DNA from: Citrus sinensis
Lineage: Eukaryota > Streptophyta > Magnoliopsida > Sapindales > Rutaceae
Direction of reading: 5' to 3'
Assembly: GCF_022201045.2 (NCBI RefSeq)
Contig: NC_068563.1
Location: 24,897,001 to 24,961,000, forward strand
Length of the DNA: 64,000 nt
Made by a program: the position numbers and the translations under genes. The stretch's first letter is position 1, and each line of letters starts with the position of its first letter. The notes under the pieces are model-generated. The model saw nothing but the letters and a program-made list of their open reading frames with translations, did no database searches and was not told where the DNA came from. Positions 12,801 through 26,573 of this stretch are shown in pieces.

Positions 12801-15391
12801 AATTTTATGGTATTTAACTAGGTTATTAGTTTCTTTTTTCCTCCATTCCAAAATCTAGTTAAAATAGAGTAATAAGTAATATTTTTTTATGCATTATCCA
12901 ATCGATAAGTAACACATAATATTTAGATGAAATTTAAATATTGAGATCAAAATAATTATAATTATCAAACCTAAACCAACTCTACGAATTTTTTCTCGTC
13001 AATTAAACCTCCGCTATCGAGGCAACTTTATTGAGTAAAAAATCTATTCTCTACGAATAATAGACCTTTAAATTGATTAATTAATGTTATGGTGGACTCG
13101 TGACCCTAAGTTGATTCCACAATGGACAGGTGCTCAAAGAAACTGTAAGTCAATATCCTTTTCTTTGGTAGCTTTCGTCATAAAATATTTGGAAACTTGA
13201 CCATTAGAAGTCTAATTATTACAGGATGCCTTTAGCCAAGTCTTGGCAGTTTCGTTGGAATTAAATTTTCCAAAAACAAAATTTCAACATAATTTAGATG
13301 AAACGCAACTTAATTAACAAAGAATTTTCAGATTAAGCAATGATGAATGAAATTGATTTTAAGGAGTCTATATATTGACCTCATCTCAAACTTCTTTTCC
13401 ACCTTTTTTAAGTTCAGGTAACACGTCCTCTCTATTTTCCTTCAATGCATATATACACCTTTCCATTTAAGCCTCCACACTTCCTTCACGCAAGTCCTCT
13501 AATAAGATAAAAAATATTTCTTCTGTTATTCTTGTTATTATCACAATTTTTTTTAAATAAGTATATTGAAATAATCTATAAGTCTGACTAGAATCTCTTT
13601 TCAATATTAATTTTAGCAAAAATAAAATAAAATAAAATAAACTAATTTGGCATATACAATTAAAATCTTATAAGTGAGTGCAACTGTACTGATTTCAAAT
13701 GGTAAGATATCTTGAATTGGTTATATGAACTCTCTTGGAATTGAATTTCATTTATATTAGAGTTCGAGAGTATTAATTTGGTTTTTATTTCAAGAATTAT
13801 TCACACACAAAAATAAAAGAAAGAGTAGTTTTACTTCTAGATTCAAATTTCACATATTGGAAATTCAACTCATTAGTGTATTCAATTCTCCTGCACAAAG
13901 GCAGAGTCTAGCAAAGATTTGCTGAATTATATCCACTTTTCCATGCTGATTAAGAAAATTTGCTTCAAATCGCAACGACCATGTGAATGATTAACATCTC
14001 AAAAGCGTAATGATGATTTGTGTGTAGAAGAACTGTAGCTAATGCAAGTTTAGTCAAGGTGTATGGAAAATTTATCTTTTGAATTTCAAATTCCAAAATT
14101 TCGGCTAAATAAACCTAATTCCGTGGTGACTCAACTATGCCAGCAGCAAACGTCATGACTACATCACTAAATTAGAGGCTTGTAATTAAGTTTTTTTCAC
14201 AACTGTTAAAAGGGTGGTGATATTTGTACCTTTGAAACTGCATAAGCACAGCACTTCAAGAAAAATAAATTTAAAAAATTCATATTATTTTTAATTATAA
14301 TTTTTAAAAAAGAAGAAATTTAAAAAATTAATCAATTAAATCCTCACTAACTATTTAAACTTATGGCACAAAATCTCATGTTTTGGACAATTTGGTCAGT
14401 TTATGTTATAAGGTAAAATAGTTAAATTAAAATTATGTTAAAACAACATTAGCCATCAACAATAGTTAAGAGACTTATGTAAAGAAAATTATCTAATTGA
14501 TTTATTATTTAAATTTTTTCTTCATTTTAAATTTTAAAAAATACTGGCCTTTTTTTAATCAAACTTATTAATATTTGTCATAACCCTTTTTAAAACTATC
14601 TCAAGAAATTTATCATATCGACTATCAAATTATTTTAAAGTTGTGCTTAGTTGATCTGTCAATATATACAGTGACTGAAAGATGATGGATAGTGTGAATA
14701 TATTATTGGCCCCCAAAAAAAAAATCAATTATTGAAGAAATGTTATGGGCTTATCTGCAGGAATCATCAACAGGCGAGTATTTTTTCTTTGATTGATTGA
14801 AAAGGCTCAATCTAATTTGATATTATATTGCATTACTGTATTCATGTCTTCACAAATTTTGATGTTTATTAATAATTGAAGTTTGTTTACTAAACTTGAC
14901 AAATTGAAAGGGATCAGAAGCTATAAAAATATATGCTATATCTGTAACCCCAATGGATGGTCTATAGAGTGTGAATGTAGAATGGGTTATGAAATAAAAT
15001 TTTGATCTTTATCAACAATATAAGTGTACTATATATATATATATATAAGAAACGTACATAACGAGAGCTGATCGATACATATTTAAAGAACTCTAACAGT
15101 GTAGAGGATACATATTTTAATTGTCAATGTCGTTTGGCAAGGAAAAGAATTATATGAAGTTAAAATATTTATACATATCAATTTTGTTAAAATCTGGTAA
15201 ATTGTTTAATAGTTTGAACTTGCTGGTCAAGGCTAAATTTCTAGCTCCGCCACTATTGATCATGAAGGCACATTTGAGCCCCTCACTTCAACATTATCGT
15301 AACAGTAATACTTAGAAGGGACAAACAAAAGCTTAAAGCAGCTGCAAAGGGTTATAAAGATCATTAACAGAATCTATAATTTGAAAAATCA
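12801..15391. other. Intergenic, AT-rich, no gene seen
   Basis: No gene is supported. There are runs of AAAAT near 13618-13640 and a short TA run near 15032-15048. Confidence 0.45.
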
Positions 15392-15655
15392 TTAGCCTTT
15401 AGAGAAAGAACTAAAAAGTTCAGTTCGAGAAACATCCCACTTGGTGTAATCAACACAAAGCAAATCCAGATTAGCCAAAGTATCTGCTACTCGGTTACTC
15501 TCATGACAAGTTCCTGAATTGCATCGAACTAATAAGGTGTTGGCAGTTAATCTATCTATTGCACCCCTATTGCTAAACAAATTGACTACAAGCCTAGAGC
15601 CACTCTCAAGCCAAAGATTAGAGCTCCCACGAGCTGCCCCTTGCTCAATAACCAC
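15392..15655 (-). pseudogene. RNase H-like (RVT_3) fragment
   Basis: The 87-codon frame contains hallmarks of plant RNase H-like domains associated with non-LTR elements. These are VIEQGAARGSSNLWLESGS (the usual motif is ...LWLESDS, where the Asp matters, and here it is Gly), then VVNLFSNR, then CHESNRVADTLANL (usual HIxRExNRVADxLAN). Neither a reverse transcriptase nor a complete domain is present. This is a dead fragment. Confidence 0.65.
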
Positions 15656-15949
15656 AACCGTTCATTTGCAATCTTATTACAGTGGAGTCGGTTTTTTCGA
15701 GCGGGGTAGTGGAAGTGGATTGATAGCTAGATAAACGCTATATATCATATTTCAAATGATTCTCTAATCCAAACAACTTTACAAAAGAGGTTTTGATATA
15801 TAATTTATTCTAAATGAATTATAATGTCTTTTTGAGACCTTTTTGTGTGTGACACTAAAAATCACCTTATAACCCACGCAAATGGCATTTAAAGCCATTT
15901 TGATTTTTATATACTTATAATCCATGGCCCCTGCTTACCAGAGCAGGTG

Positions 15950-16250
15950 AGAGGTTGGTCTTACTGTAATTATAAAAGAAGAATTTTTATTGAATAATTG
16001 AACTTCAATTAACAATGAAAAGACCTCTCTATTTATAATAGGACAAACTTATCTCTCAAGTTAACTTAAAAGTGAAACTAAATTACAATTATACTAAAAA
16101 TAAAAAGTTAAAACACATATTATAATTGGCTCCAATTAAAAAATAAAAATATCAATAGACTTAAAATAACAAAATCTTAAAATTTTTAAATAACGTCCTA
16201 CATCATAAATGAACTTCTCTAAATAAATATTCTCAAGTATGAAACCCTTG
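15950..16250 (-). mobile_element. Possible LTR remnant
   Basis: Read on the minus strand it has TATAAATAGAGAGG followed about 45 bases later by AATAAA. That is the promoter and polyadenylation layout of an LTR, and the copia LTR at 51.3-51.8 kb has a similar TATAAATAGAGAAG. No termini or coding sequence were recognised, so this is only a suggestion. Confidence 0.25.
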
Positions 16251-19200
16251 GGAAAAAAAATGCATGAATGTGTAGAAACAGTGAAAAAAAGAGAAAGAGA
16301 GGAGCACACTGAAGAGAAAGAGAATCATAGACTTCACGTAAAGAATCAAAGGGAAAGGTTAAGAAAATAGATCCTGAAAATCCGGTAATGATATATCTTG
16401 TCGGCAAATTTTTGTTGATTATTGATTCCTAGTTAATTAGCTTAGCACCAAAGGATCCAGTAGAGTTAAAGATTGATTGAATTGAGTTAAAAGAGTGTGC
16501 ACATCCACAACTTTTAGCTCAGTGGGGTCTATTTTTGTGTTTGTCCAAAGATTAGAGGCATGCTTCACGGACACTATCGTTTGTAGTGGCTGGAGGCTTC
16601 TGCGTTTTATTTTATGAGCAAAGATGTATGTTTATATGCAACAAGAGCCTGCAGTTCATATTGGTCATGTTAATTTGTCTCCATGCAAGAGTCGTATCTT
16701 TTAAGCCGCTTGAAAACTTGACAAAGAAATCAGATTTTTTTAATGGAACAACATATTTTTTTTTCTTTTTCATATTAATATGTTACAATTAAAAGAGTAT
16801 AGATATTTACTATTAAAAATCTATTAGAATTAATCTACAATAATTTTAGAGTTAAAAGAAATATGAAATCTCAGTATAGGGAGCTGAGACTCAATCTTGT
16901 GCCTAGGAGTAGCTTCATGTATAAGTGAGAAGGTAGTCGCCTATAACTCCTTATCTTAGAAATGCCTCATTTTTTGAGAATTCCTTAATAATTCTCTAAT
17001 TGATAAAATATTTTTTTTCTAAATCATATATGGCAGGAAATAGGAAGGCCTATTAGACATATCTCTAAATAATAATTATCGTACAATTAAGAATTATTCG
17101 TTTATAAAATCTATATTTGGTGACGTTAGTATTATATAGATTTAATCAATAATATCTAATCATTAATTCATTCAGTATTAGTTTTTCCGAGAAAAAAATT
17201 AAATTCTTTATTTTTTTAAATTTCCTAAAAAAATTAATTATTTAACATTAGAATCTTTGACTTTAAGTATTTTAGTATTCCTTTTAGTTTCTATTAAAAA
17301 CCTTATAATCTCAAAAATTGAAAAACTTTATTGCCCTTTTCTCTACAAAAAAAAATAAATTATTACATTCATTGAAACAAAAAGTCTATATCTATTATTT
17401 TATCATCAATTCATCATCTTAACTTTGCATATGCTACCATTCTAAATATTCTATTTGAAAATATTATTGTTTTTATTTGTTTGTTTATTTTTTTAATAAT
17501 TTTAATGAAAGTAAAAAAGATATCTTTTGACTTTTATTTAAGTTTTATTTTTGAAATTTTTAGGATCTTTTAAATTATTGTTGGAATTGAATAATTAAAG
17601 ACAGAATGAATTTTGAGCCCTTTTATTTTTCCTTGAGTATTGAAATTGCTGAATAAAAAAAAGGCCCTATAAAATTTTTTACCTATGGTCCCAAATACTC
17701 TAAAGTCTGCCCTGTTTGCACACTCAAAATTGAGTTTGATCTGATTTAAGAGCCTTTTAATCCACATTGTGGAAAAAGATTCTAGACAATCATATTTTTC
17801 AAAATTAAGCTAAAATACATACAATATTTATTAAAAAAAATCAGTGCAGTCATTCTTTAATTTTGTTGGTGAACCTCAATTGAACAAACGATCTTTGTTG
17901 ATATAAAATCTACATATGTAGTTAAGGAGGGAAGAACATTTTAGATTCTTATCGCATGGTTTATAAGTGTGTTAGACAACAAGCTGTTGGTGGTAGAAAC
18001 CACATATAGAGCAGTGTGGACAAATGCCCCTGCCATGTGTAATTTTTTTAAGAGAATTACTTTTGAATTGCAACCACTTTTTTATTTTAATTTCCCGATT
18101 AATTTATTTTTTGTTTTCCCCCATAGTGTTTGAATAAAATACAAAAACTTAGGAACAAAATCAAATTTTCATCACCAACATTATTTTAAAAGGGTAGATT
18201 AGGTGCAAAATTAAATGAAAATACTAAAATAAATACCAAATTCATTTTTAAGTAAATTATATATACTCCCACTGCTTCAAAATTCTGGCTCTACCACTAC
18301 CTGCCATGACCATTCCATTAAAATGGTAGCTATTTTCTTGATTATGTTTTTTACTAATAAATGAAAATGAGTTATATATATATATATATCTATTTGGTCC
18401 AAACACCTATATTTTATTAAAGTTCATGAAAGTTATTACACTATATGGTGTAATATCATAATAACATTATACTATTAAAATGTATAGTGTAAAAGCTTTC
18501 TTAAACTTTAATAAAGTTTAGGATCCTAAATTAGATAATTTCTCTACATATATATGGATGCATCTAGTCTAAAATCTTAGATTTTTTTAAAGTTCAAGAT
18601 CTCAAATTAGATAATTTCTCTACATATGTATGGGTGCTCATTTAGTTTAGGATCCTGAATTGAAAAATTAGTTTTATGTATATAATGCTTATCTGTTCCC
18701 TTATCTTAAACTTTATTAAAATGGGAAAAAGCTAGTAGTATAATTGTATTATATTATTACGCTATATAATGTATTAATTTTTTTCAGATTTTAACAAAGG
18801 CTAAAACTTTGGACCGGATAATTTTTAGTATGTGTGTGTATGTATATATATTATCTATATATGATGTGAAAGGAGTAACGCGGTATGTGACGTGTGCTGA
18901 CATGTCATCGAGTAGATGACGCGAGTTTGAATAATAAAAAAAGAGTTTATAAGTGTCATAAGGGGTGTTGGTGTGATTTCTAATCCAAACGAACAACCGC
19001 AGGAAAGATATAGGGCTAGATATTTTAACTTCCCAATATACTTTTGAAAGGGAAATTAGATAAAATTAGAAAATGAAATTAATAAAGAGTAATGATATTT
19101 GGCCGAAAGAGTAACAGGGGGATAGATACAGTGTCACTAGGCATTGCATAATAACAATGAAGCACCAAAATGGCACCCTGTGCATGCACAGTAACGTCTC

Positions 19201-20327
19201 CATGAAAATTTGCTTAGATATCATTAATCATTAATGAATTTTGAGAAAATTTAAAAAGAGTACTTGATTAAAAATATCACATCCTACATTATTATTATTA
19301 GGCAAGATACTCGAGAATATACTTAAGTAAGCATATGTGTTAATTGTTAATTGTACATAATGTTTAAAATAGACAATATCTAATAATTTAAAAAAAAAAT
19401 ATTTACAGTGAGTCGATAATTACGGATTTGCGTGGAATATATGCAACAATATTTGATGATTTTTACTAAACTTAGACTGATGAATTAATGTTGATCAGTC
19501 AAAAACCTGATGCAATAAAGATATTAATTTCAATTTTCATTTTAAATCCCAATTGAAACAAATTCTTCTTCTTCAACATTATGTACATATATATATTAGT
19601 CCAAAATTCCCTCAACTTCTCAGTTGAAATTATGTCAAAATGATGAATAAACCTACTTTAATATAATAATATTTATTTAGTAATGGATCTTTTAATCCGC
19701 AGCTTAAATTGAATTTAATTTTGTAGACCTCATTATGGAGCCGTAAGAATATAGTTTCACCTGTAAGCATAAGTTATTGTCTAATGGAAGTTAAACTACA
19801 TTAAGCATATTTTATTATATTTAGTTAATTACATTTTTTATTATTTCCTTTTTCTCTCTTTTCTATCGTTTTCCAATTCTTTTAGGTATTGACCAAATGC
19901 TCTGTTCCCTTTTTCCCATTCCCCTAATGTCACCCTGTCAACATGTCAAAATATTTTATTAGAATTTTGTATATTAATACATATGAGTCAAATTTCATTA
20001 AAATTTTAAACCCAAACAAATTCTTTGAAATCTAATGATGTCTAAGTATAATAATACACATATAATAATAACACTATTCTAGGATTCTCTTCATTTGTGA
20101 GTCCCAACTTTTATGCGTGTCATTGTCTTAAACCCCACCACTAATTACTCTCTATCTCCATAGCCAAACAAATGCCGAAGGTAGAAAAGAAAGAGAGGAA
20201 AAAAATTCCTAAAAGACAAAAACCAAACCACCTTTAAGAAATCAACAACCTTAAGTGTGCAAGCACATATTAAGTCTTGAATATAAACCATCTCAAGATT
20301 GAAATTCAAGGGATTCTCTGAAGAGAG
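16251..20327. other. Intergenic region upstream of the WIP gene
   Basis: No coding signal is seen. It contains the foldback sequence listed at 18410-18520 and a TA run near 18374-18389. The last few hundred bases should hold the promoter and 5' leader of the zinc-finger gene, but I cannot assign a TATA box or start site with confidence. Confidence 0.4.
18410..18520. repeat. Imperfect foldback (inverted repeat)
   Basis: Two arms of about 31 bp, starting TATTAAAGTTCATGAAAG on the left and matching the reverse complement of a stretch ending CTTAAACTTTAATAAA on the right, enclose a short AT-rich loop. A degenerate related segment follows near 18700-18815. It is probably the centre of an old MITE. 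Confidence 0.45.
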
Positions 20328-23300
20328 ATGGGTTTAAGGAGCTACCATGTAGAAGATAACAATTTGTGCAGCTTTCAATCTCCAACTTTCATTGAATGGC
20401 TCAAACCATCTTCATCGTCATCTTCTTCTTCTTCTTATAGTTCATATGTGACTCAACAAGCTCAGTTGACAAATCCCATGATGACCATCTTAAAATTCCC
20501 ACCTGTTTATCAGCAACAAAAGCAACAGCAGCAACCGGAGAATTTGGACGAGGGGGTTCGATGTTTGCCTCTTCTTAGTAGGTTTAAAGAGAAGAAAGCT
20601 TTGAAGGAAGAAGAAGAAGATATGCAAGTGCAGGAGACTAATCTTGGTGTTAAACAAGAAAAGATTGAAAAAGTTACTGTGGCCTTGCACATCGGATTGC
20701 CTAACACCGGAGATTCTGATGCTGAGAGTAAGGATTTTGATACTAAGCAAGAAGAAATGATCAGTAGGAAAAGCTTTCATGGATGCTCTTTGAACAAAGA
20801 TTCTAGGTTTTGGATCCCAACTCCTGCACAGATCCTAGTCGGTCCGATGCAATTTGCTTGCTCCATATGTAGTAAGACCTTCAATAGGTACAATAACATG
20901 CAGGTTAGTTAAATTATTAATTCTCTTCTTGATTTCTAGAACCCTTGATTGCTTTTCATTTACTTACCAATATTCTTTTATCTTGTGGTGCATGATAAAT
21001 TTTCTTGAGATGATATAGCCCTTCTTGTGTTTTTTGGATTTCTTTATAAATAAAATTACAATTCCGATAATTAAGGAAAATGTTCGACAAGTTAAGCTTA
21101 TGTACTGTTAAATGTTAATGCATATATATTTTTCTTTAATCCTGTTTCATTGCTTCTTTGATTCATATATTCACTAAGTATGAACTATTTTCCTATTGAA
21201 GGCCAAGAGGCCGTGTGAAAGCCCCATAAGAAATCTAGATTAAATTTGACTTCTAAGTAAGAGATTAAACAAATATCAAAATGAAAGGATCCTAACATTT
21301 GAGTCTGATTTGTCCTAATGCTATGTATCACTTATCTATACGATGATGAATTTCATCCGCATACAAAATTACTTAATCACTATTTAATGAATGAATACTA
21401 TATCAGTTGATAATCAAATTGACACTTAAAATTTTCGGATAACTAACATTATTCTATTGAAATATATATATCACAACGCTACAAATGGTTACCAAGCATA
21501 ATTATAACAAAAATATGCAAGTAATAATCAAATATAATCTTTAAAATTAATAGTAGAAGAACATGTTTGTTGAGGTAAATTCTAAAGTTCATTATGCTAA
21601 AAAGAGAGGTTAGAAGGCTTTTGAGATTATAATTGCTTTAATTTCTAAGTGTTAACCTTTAACATGCCTCGAGATCATATAATAGTTTAAAGGCTTTCAC
21701 GTTGAGAGTTGTATATTACAAAATTTCAAGATCATTCTAAAATTTGAGGCTAGTGGTGATTATATAAATAAAATTAAACAATATATAACATTAGCAAATG
21801 AAAGCACAGGGTTATGACACTTCGAAGCTCCTCTCTGATCTCTCTTTAGGATTTGAGCATCCTATCCTCTAATTTGTAAATATGATAACATTCCCTTTGC
21901 CTTTAGTAGTGTAAAGATTCGATAATTGGTAGTCTAAATCCCGTTTCTTTTGACAATCGTCCTTCATTGCCTCCCTTTAGGGTGAAAAGCTAATGAGGAA
22001 AGAAAGTAATTAAATTGGGCTTGGAGGAGAATTTAAAAGATTATACAAACGATAGTGAGGGAAGTTAGTAATAATGAATGAGGGCAATATAAGGCTCATT
22101 TGAAGTTTTACATATGACTTTGGATACTCTTTCTCCAATTAATAATTCTCAACTTTTTATTACTTTTATCATTGCTGCTCCACATCTTAAGAAAACCAAG
22201 CTTAATTAGTTGTCAGTTTTTGAATGATACATTAAACATTCTGAATTACTTTACCTCTTTGCCAAGTTATATATTCTCCGGAATATGCCCATCTTGTGTT
22301 TCATAACACTCTTAAATTATCATTTAATCTCATGAATAACATTTTATGAAGTATGAGTAATCCTTTTGTCAAATTCTAATGTTTGATTAAATTTTATTAA
22401 TTAAAGAGTAGTGCTCCTTAAATTCTAGAGTTTGAGTTAAGGATTCAAATCCTCTCTTAATCTTTTTTTTTTTTAATTTTATAGAAGATTAATACACATG
22501 ATATTTAAGTCTTTTAAGGGCTAGGATTTGATTTACTTTTTATTTTCGTTTTAAATACCAAAACTAATTATTTTGTGACCAACAGAAAATCCTAATACTA
22601 GTCAATGTTAACTCTATATCAATCATCTAACTCTCCACTTTCTTCCTCAGACCCCCCTTTTTTTTTCAAATTCTTTCAAAGTTCTCATCTTTCTTCTTCA
22701 TACAGATAAACTCTCATAATCTATCACCCATGTCATTATCAGTTCTTTCTTTTTTGATTTAACTCCCGCTTCTCTTACTTTGTAGTTGGTTTCGATACTA
22801 AGAATTATCACAATTAGATTAAATTCGAAAGTAATAGATATTAGCTCTATGTAAATAAAGTTGTCTGTTTAATGAAGTTATTGTTTTGATTTTCTTTTAA
22901 CTTTCTCCTCTCTTTTCTTCTAGTTCTCTGAAAGTATTATTGAAGATCTTTAAAAAAATTTCTGTACTCTATAGTTAATAACTTATAATCTAGATAAACT
23001 AGACGGCTATAATAATCCGAGAATGAGAAACGCGAGAATCAAAATCCCCAAAGATGAAAAAAAATAAAAAATATAACTAATGAAAAAAAAAAAAACTAAA
23101 TGTTAGGTGAAGTCTTCGTTTTTAAGTTTTGGAAAAAAAATTGCAATTCCTAAAACACCGAAAGAAGTCGTAGGTTGAAATTAGATTTAACATCCGTTAG
23201 TTTTAGAGTTTTAGTTAGTCACAAAAATGTCTTTTTTGGTATTTAAAATGGGAAATAAAAAGTAAATCAAATCTTAATCCTTCAATCAGAGGGTAGTGCT

Positions 23301-24096
23301 TCAATCCTCTGGGTTTGAGCTAATCCCAGTCAATCAATATAGTTTTAAAATTTACCCACAAATTTCCTGTTGACTATTGTATGTTAACAACTGTTAAAAT
23401 ATACTTAATTCTCTTCTTTGTTTTTCATCTATTACATATAAGATTTGTTTGAATTTTAAGTTATATTATACAAAAAGAAAAAAAAAACTATTTTACTATA
23501 AGGACTACCGGAGTAATTCGCCCAAAACCAAAAGACTAAAAGGGATTTATAGGCAATTAGAATCTTTCCTTAACACAATGTTCATAGGAACTTGCTAAAA
23601 ATATTTCTTTTTAACATAGAAATTTCAAATGCATGATTTTTTCTTATTACAGATGCATATGTGGGGGCACGGATCTGAATATAGAAAAGGACCAGATTCA
23701 CTCAAAGGGACACAGCCAGCGGCAATGCTTAGGCTACCATGCTATTGTTGTGCTCAAGGCTGCAAGAACAACATCAATCATCCAAGAGCTAAGCCATTGA
23801 AAGACTTCAGGACACTTCAAACTCACTTCAAAAGAAAGCATGGTGCCAAGCCATTTATGTGCCGAAAATGCGGCAAGACATTTGCAGTGAAAGGAGATTG
23901 GAGAACCCATGAAAAGAATTGCGGCAAGTTGTGGTATTGTACTTGTGGTTCTGATTTCAAGCACAAGAGATCACTTAAGGACCATATTAGGTCATTTGGC
24001 AAAGGCCATTCTCCTCACCCATCCCTTGATGGATTTGAAGATGAGAAGGAGTGCGTCACCACTGGCTCCGAAGATGAAGTTGCTCGCAGCTGCTAG
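20328..24096 (+). CDS. WIP-family C2H2 zinc-finger transcription factor
   Basis: This is a nuclear transcription factor of the plant WIP family (TT1, NTT/WIP2 and DOT5/WIP6 relatives), which acts in tissue patterning and cell fate. Exon 1 is 20328-20903 and exon 2 is 23653-24096, joined by a 2749-bp GT-AG intron, giving 339 residues. The N-terminal half is family-variable, with Ser and Gln runs (residues 28-38, 62-69). The hallmark [11 protein letters not shown] starts near 162. Four zinc fingers follow: the first (C178, C181, H194, H198) is split by the intron as is usual for the family. Fingers 2-4 contain [33 protein letters not shown] and [16 protein letters not shown]. The start is the first in-frame Met, and the [10 protein letters not shown] opening looks native. 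All metal ligands are present and there are no breaks. The C-tail ([14 protein letters not shown]) suggests the WIP2/4/5 side over TT1, but the subgroup is uncertain. Confidence 0.93.
20904..23652 (+). other. Large intron of the WIP gene
   Basis: The intron is bounded by CAG/GTTAGT and TTATTACAG/ATG. It is AT-rich and has no coding signal. It carries a pair of inverted segments (about 22518-22590 and 23216-23285, sharing TTTGATTTACTTTTTATTT), which suggests an old transposon insertion. Confidence 0.85.
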
Positions 24097-26573
24097 TTAA
24101 TTTCTCAAGATTTCATAAGGTTTTAAAAGAGTTTTTTTTTTTTTTAACGAATTTCTTTTGTGTCGGCGATCATTAATTAGTAGCCAGGTCTCATCATCTA
24201 AGCTTGTGCTCAGTAACAAAACATTCTCAACAAAGGCGAATGAGGCAGCACAGGGAGCGATTTGCTACCGAGCACTTGCTGATCAATGAGCCACATAAAA
24301 AATAATCTAGTTTGCATGCTTAGTGAAAGAAGAATAAGAAGATTACCTCAAGTTTTGAAGTAGATGAATTTTCTTCTCCTAGCCCTAGTAACACAATTGT
24401 ATTGTTGATTATAAAGCTTGTCTGTGTTACTTCTTCAACGGAGAAAATTTATCCGCTTCATTACTGACTGGTAATCTTCATATGTATCAGGATTGTGTTT
24501 TTATTACGTATAATTGTTTACGTGTGTATCTACCCTCTCTCCCTTAATATAACACAATATTGGTACCTTCTTACATTAATCAGTAGTTCATTTCTGTGTT
24601 CTATCTAATATCTTCTACTCTTATATACTAGAATGTCGTGTTTTTAATGTTGTTAATCATAAAAAAACAAATTGCTAAAGAGGTATAGTGTTGATGGAAA
24701 CAAAGTAAAATTAGTGTCGTGGTAAATGGCATTGGTTTTACCTTATTTCTATCAGCACTGTACTAAATTTTTCTATCTAAAACATCATTGCTCATTCATT
24801 AATGATGATCTGTGGATCACACCATGTGACATTACTCGTCATAAAGCAACGCGTTTTGCTTTTAAAACCCTCTAAAAAGCCTCATACTGTTTGATAAATA
24901 CCTCACATATAAAACCTATTAATCATTTCTCACCAGATCATGCGAGATTTTGACAACCCTCAGTGTCGCATGAAGATATTAGTGAAAAATCGTTAGAAAT
25001 AATTAGAGTAAAGGCAGATTGTGGGGTTCCTCTTGCTCTTTTGGGATTTGGCTAAAATAATGAAATTAGTGCACACACGTTATGTCACAGAAAAGAAAAA
25101 GGAAAAAGTTAGATTATTTTGCTTTAATCAAATTAGATTAGAGATCATAGACTTTATTAAACCTATTCTGTAAAAATGCACCAACGTGTCTCTATTTTCA
25201 AAGGCATGGCAGGAAAGTTAGTGAGATTCCAACTTAGGCCAAACCAAATTGTCCAACTAATAGACTAACATCAACTAAAGAATGATTAACTATTAATTAA
25301 CCTGAAAAAAAGGAGAATTCTGTAGTCTTATACACAGTGGACTTTGATGAAAGATCATGTGAATAATCAAATCTCAGAATAAATAAATAAACATAATCAA
25401 GTACCTTCAAATGAATAATAACCAAGAAAAGGTTACTTTTTGCATATGTGAAAAGAGGACTTTTTATTTTTCTCTCTCTCAAGAAAAGACACAAGAGTGT
25501 ATGTATTTTCATCAGACTTGCAAAAGAGACCACGAGAGAAATAGGGAAATTGTTATTGTTAATTGATTTATTGGTAGGCTTGACCACCCAAAAAGTTGTA
25601 GGGAAAATGTGTGAAAAGTTCGATATTTTTTTGAAGATTTTGGGACCGCCACTATGCTTTGTCGGGAGAGAAAAATAGATAGCTAGGGCCATAGTGAAAA
25701 ATAAAAACCAAATGGTTAAAAACCTGTTCAATTAGCCGCATTGTTCCTTGTTGCTAAACTGCATGCCCAATTTGTACCTTAATGATTGGGTATCAAACAC
25801 TCGAGCATTAAGCTAACTCAGACGGCCAGAGGAAGCCACGCAATGGCTATCTTTTCAGTAAAGGGGTTTATCAATTATCATATATATATGCACGTTTTCA
25901 CTCTTTTGTTAAAAATTAGGGATTTAAAACAATAGTTAGAAAAGTTTTGTGCTCATACCCGATATGGTAACAATATCATTTGCATATATTGGTTTACTTA
26001 ATTATTACGATAGCAAAACGTCATGCATGCGTTCGGATCCCCATTGGACCGTTCAATCTCACACCAAGCACATCAACAAAGTGATATATCCAGATAAATA
26101 AGATTTTAATATGTGTTCATGATTTAATCCCAAAATTGGAATTTTACATGTCTATAGGTCATGATTTTATTGGATGCATGGAATAGAAAGTCTTGATTTT
26201 TAGCACAAAAACGGTCACAATTCTATTCATAGGTTTTACAAATTGAAATGCATATAATTTGTTAAGAGAATCAAGACTTATAAACTAGTCAAGATCTCCC
26301 TCACTAACATGCTGAATAATGTGGAATGTTAGTTTATCACACAGTATTGCTTAGGCAATTAGTTCCATAGAAAAGACTCTTTCCTTTGATATAAAAAATA
26401 AAGGTTGCATCAATTCGAAAACAAAAATTTTTTTTAAAAAAATTCTTCTTATAAAGCGACATTTAGCAATTTATAAAGAAAAATGATTTTTGAATATAAT
26501 CAGGACAAAAAGTGTGACAAAATTTTTTGCCTTTATGTGAATTTTTTAATAAAATAAATTATTAAAATATTAT
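24097..26573. other. 3' flank of the WIP gene and intergenic DNA
   Basis: The first few hundred bases should be the 3' untranslated region. Beyond that no gene is visible. An open frame at 25297-25731 (minus) has no recognisable domain and plant intergenic composition. Confidence 0.45.

Noticed and set aside
25297..25731. 144-codon open frame on the minus strand
   Set aside because: No domain, AT-rich composition, no splice or neighbour support. An overlapping plus-strand frame is equally long for its composition.
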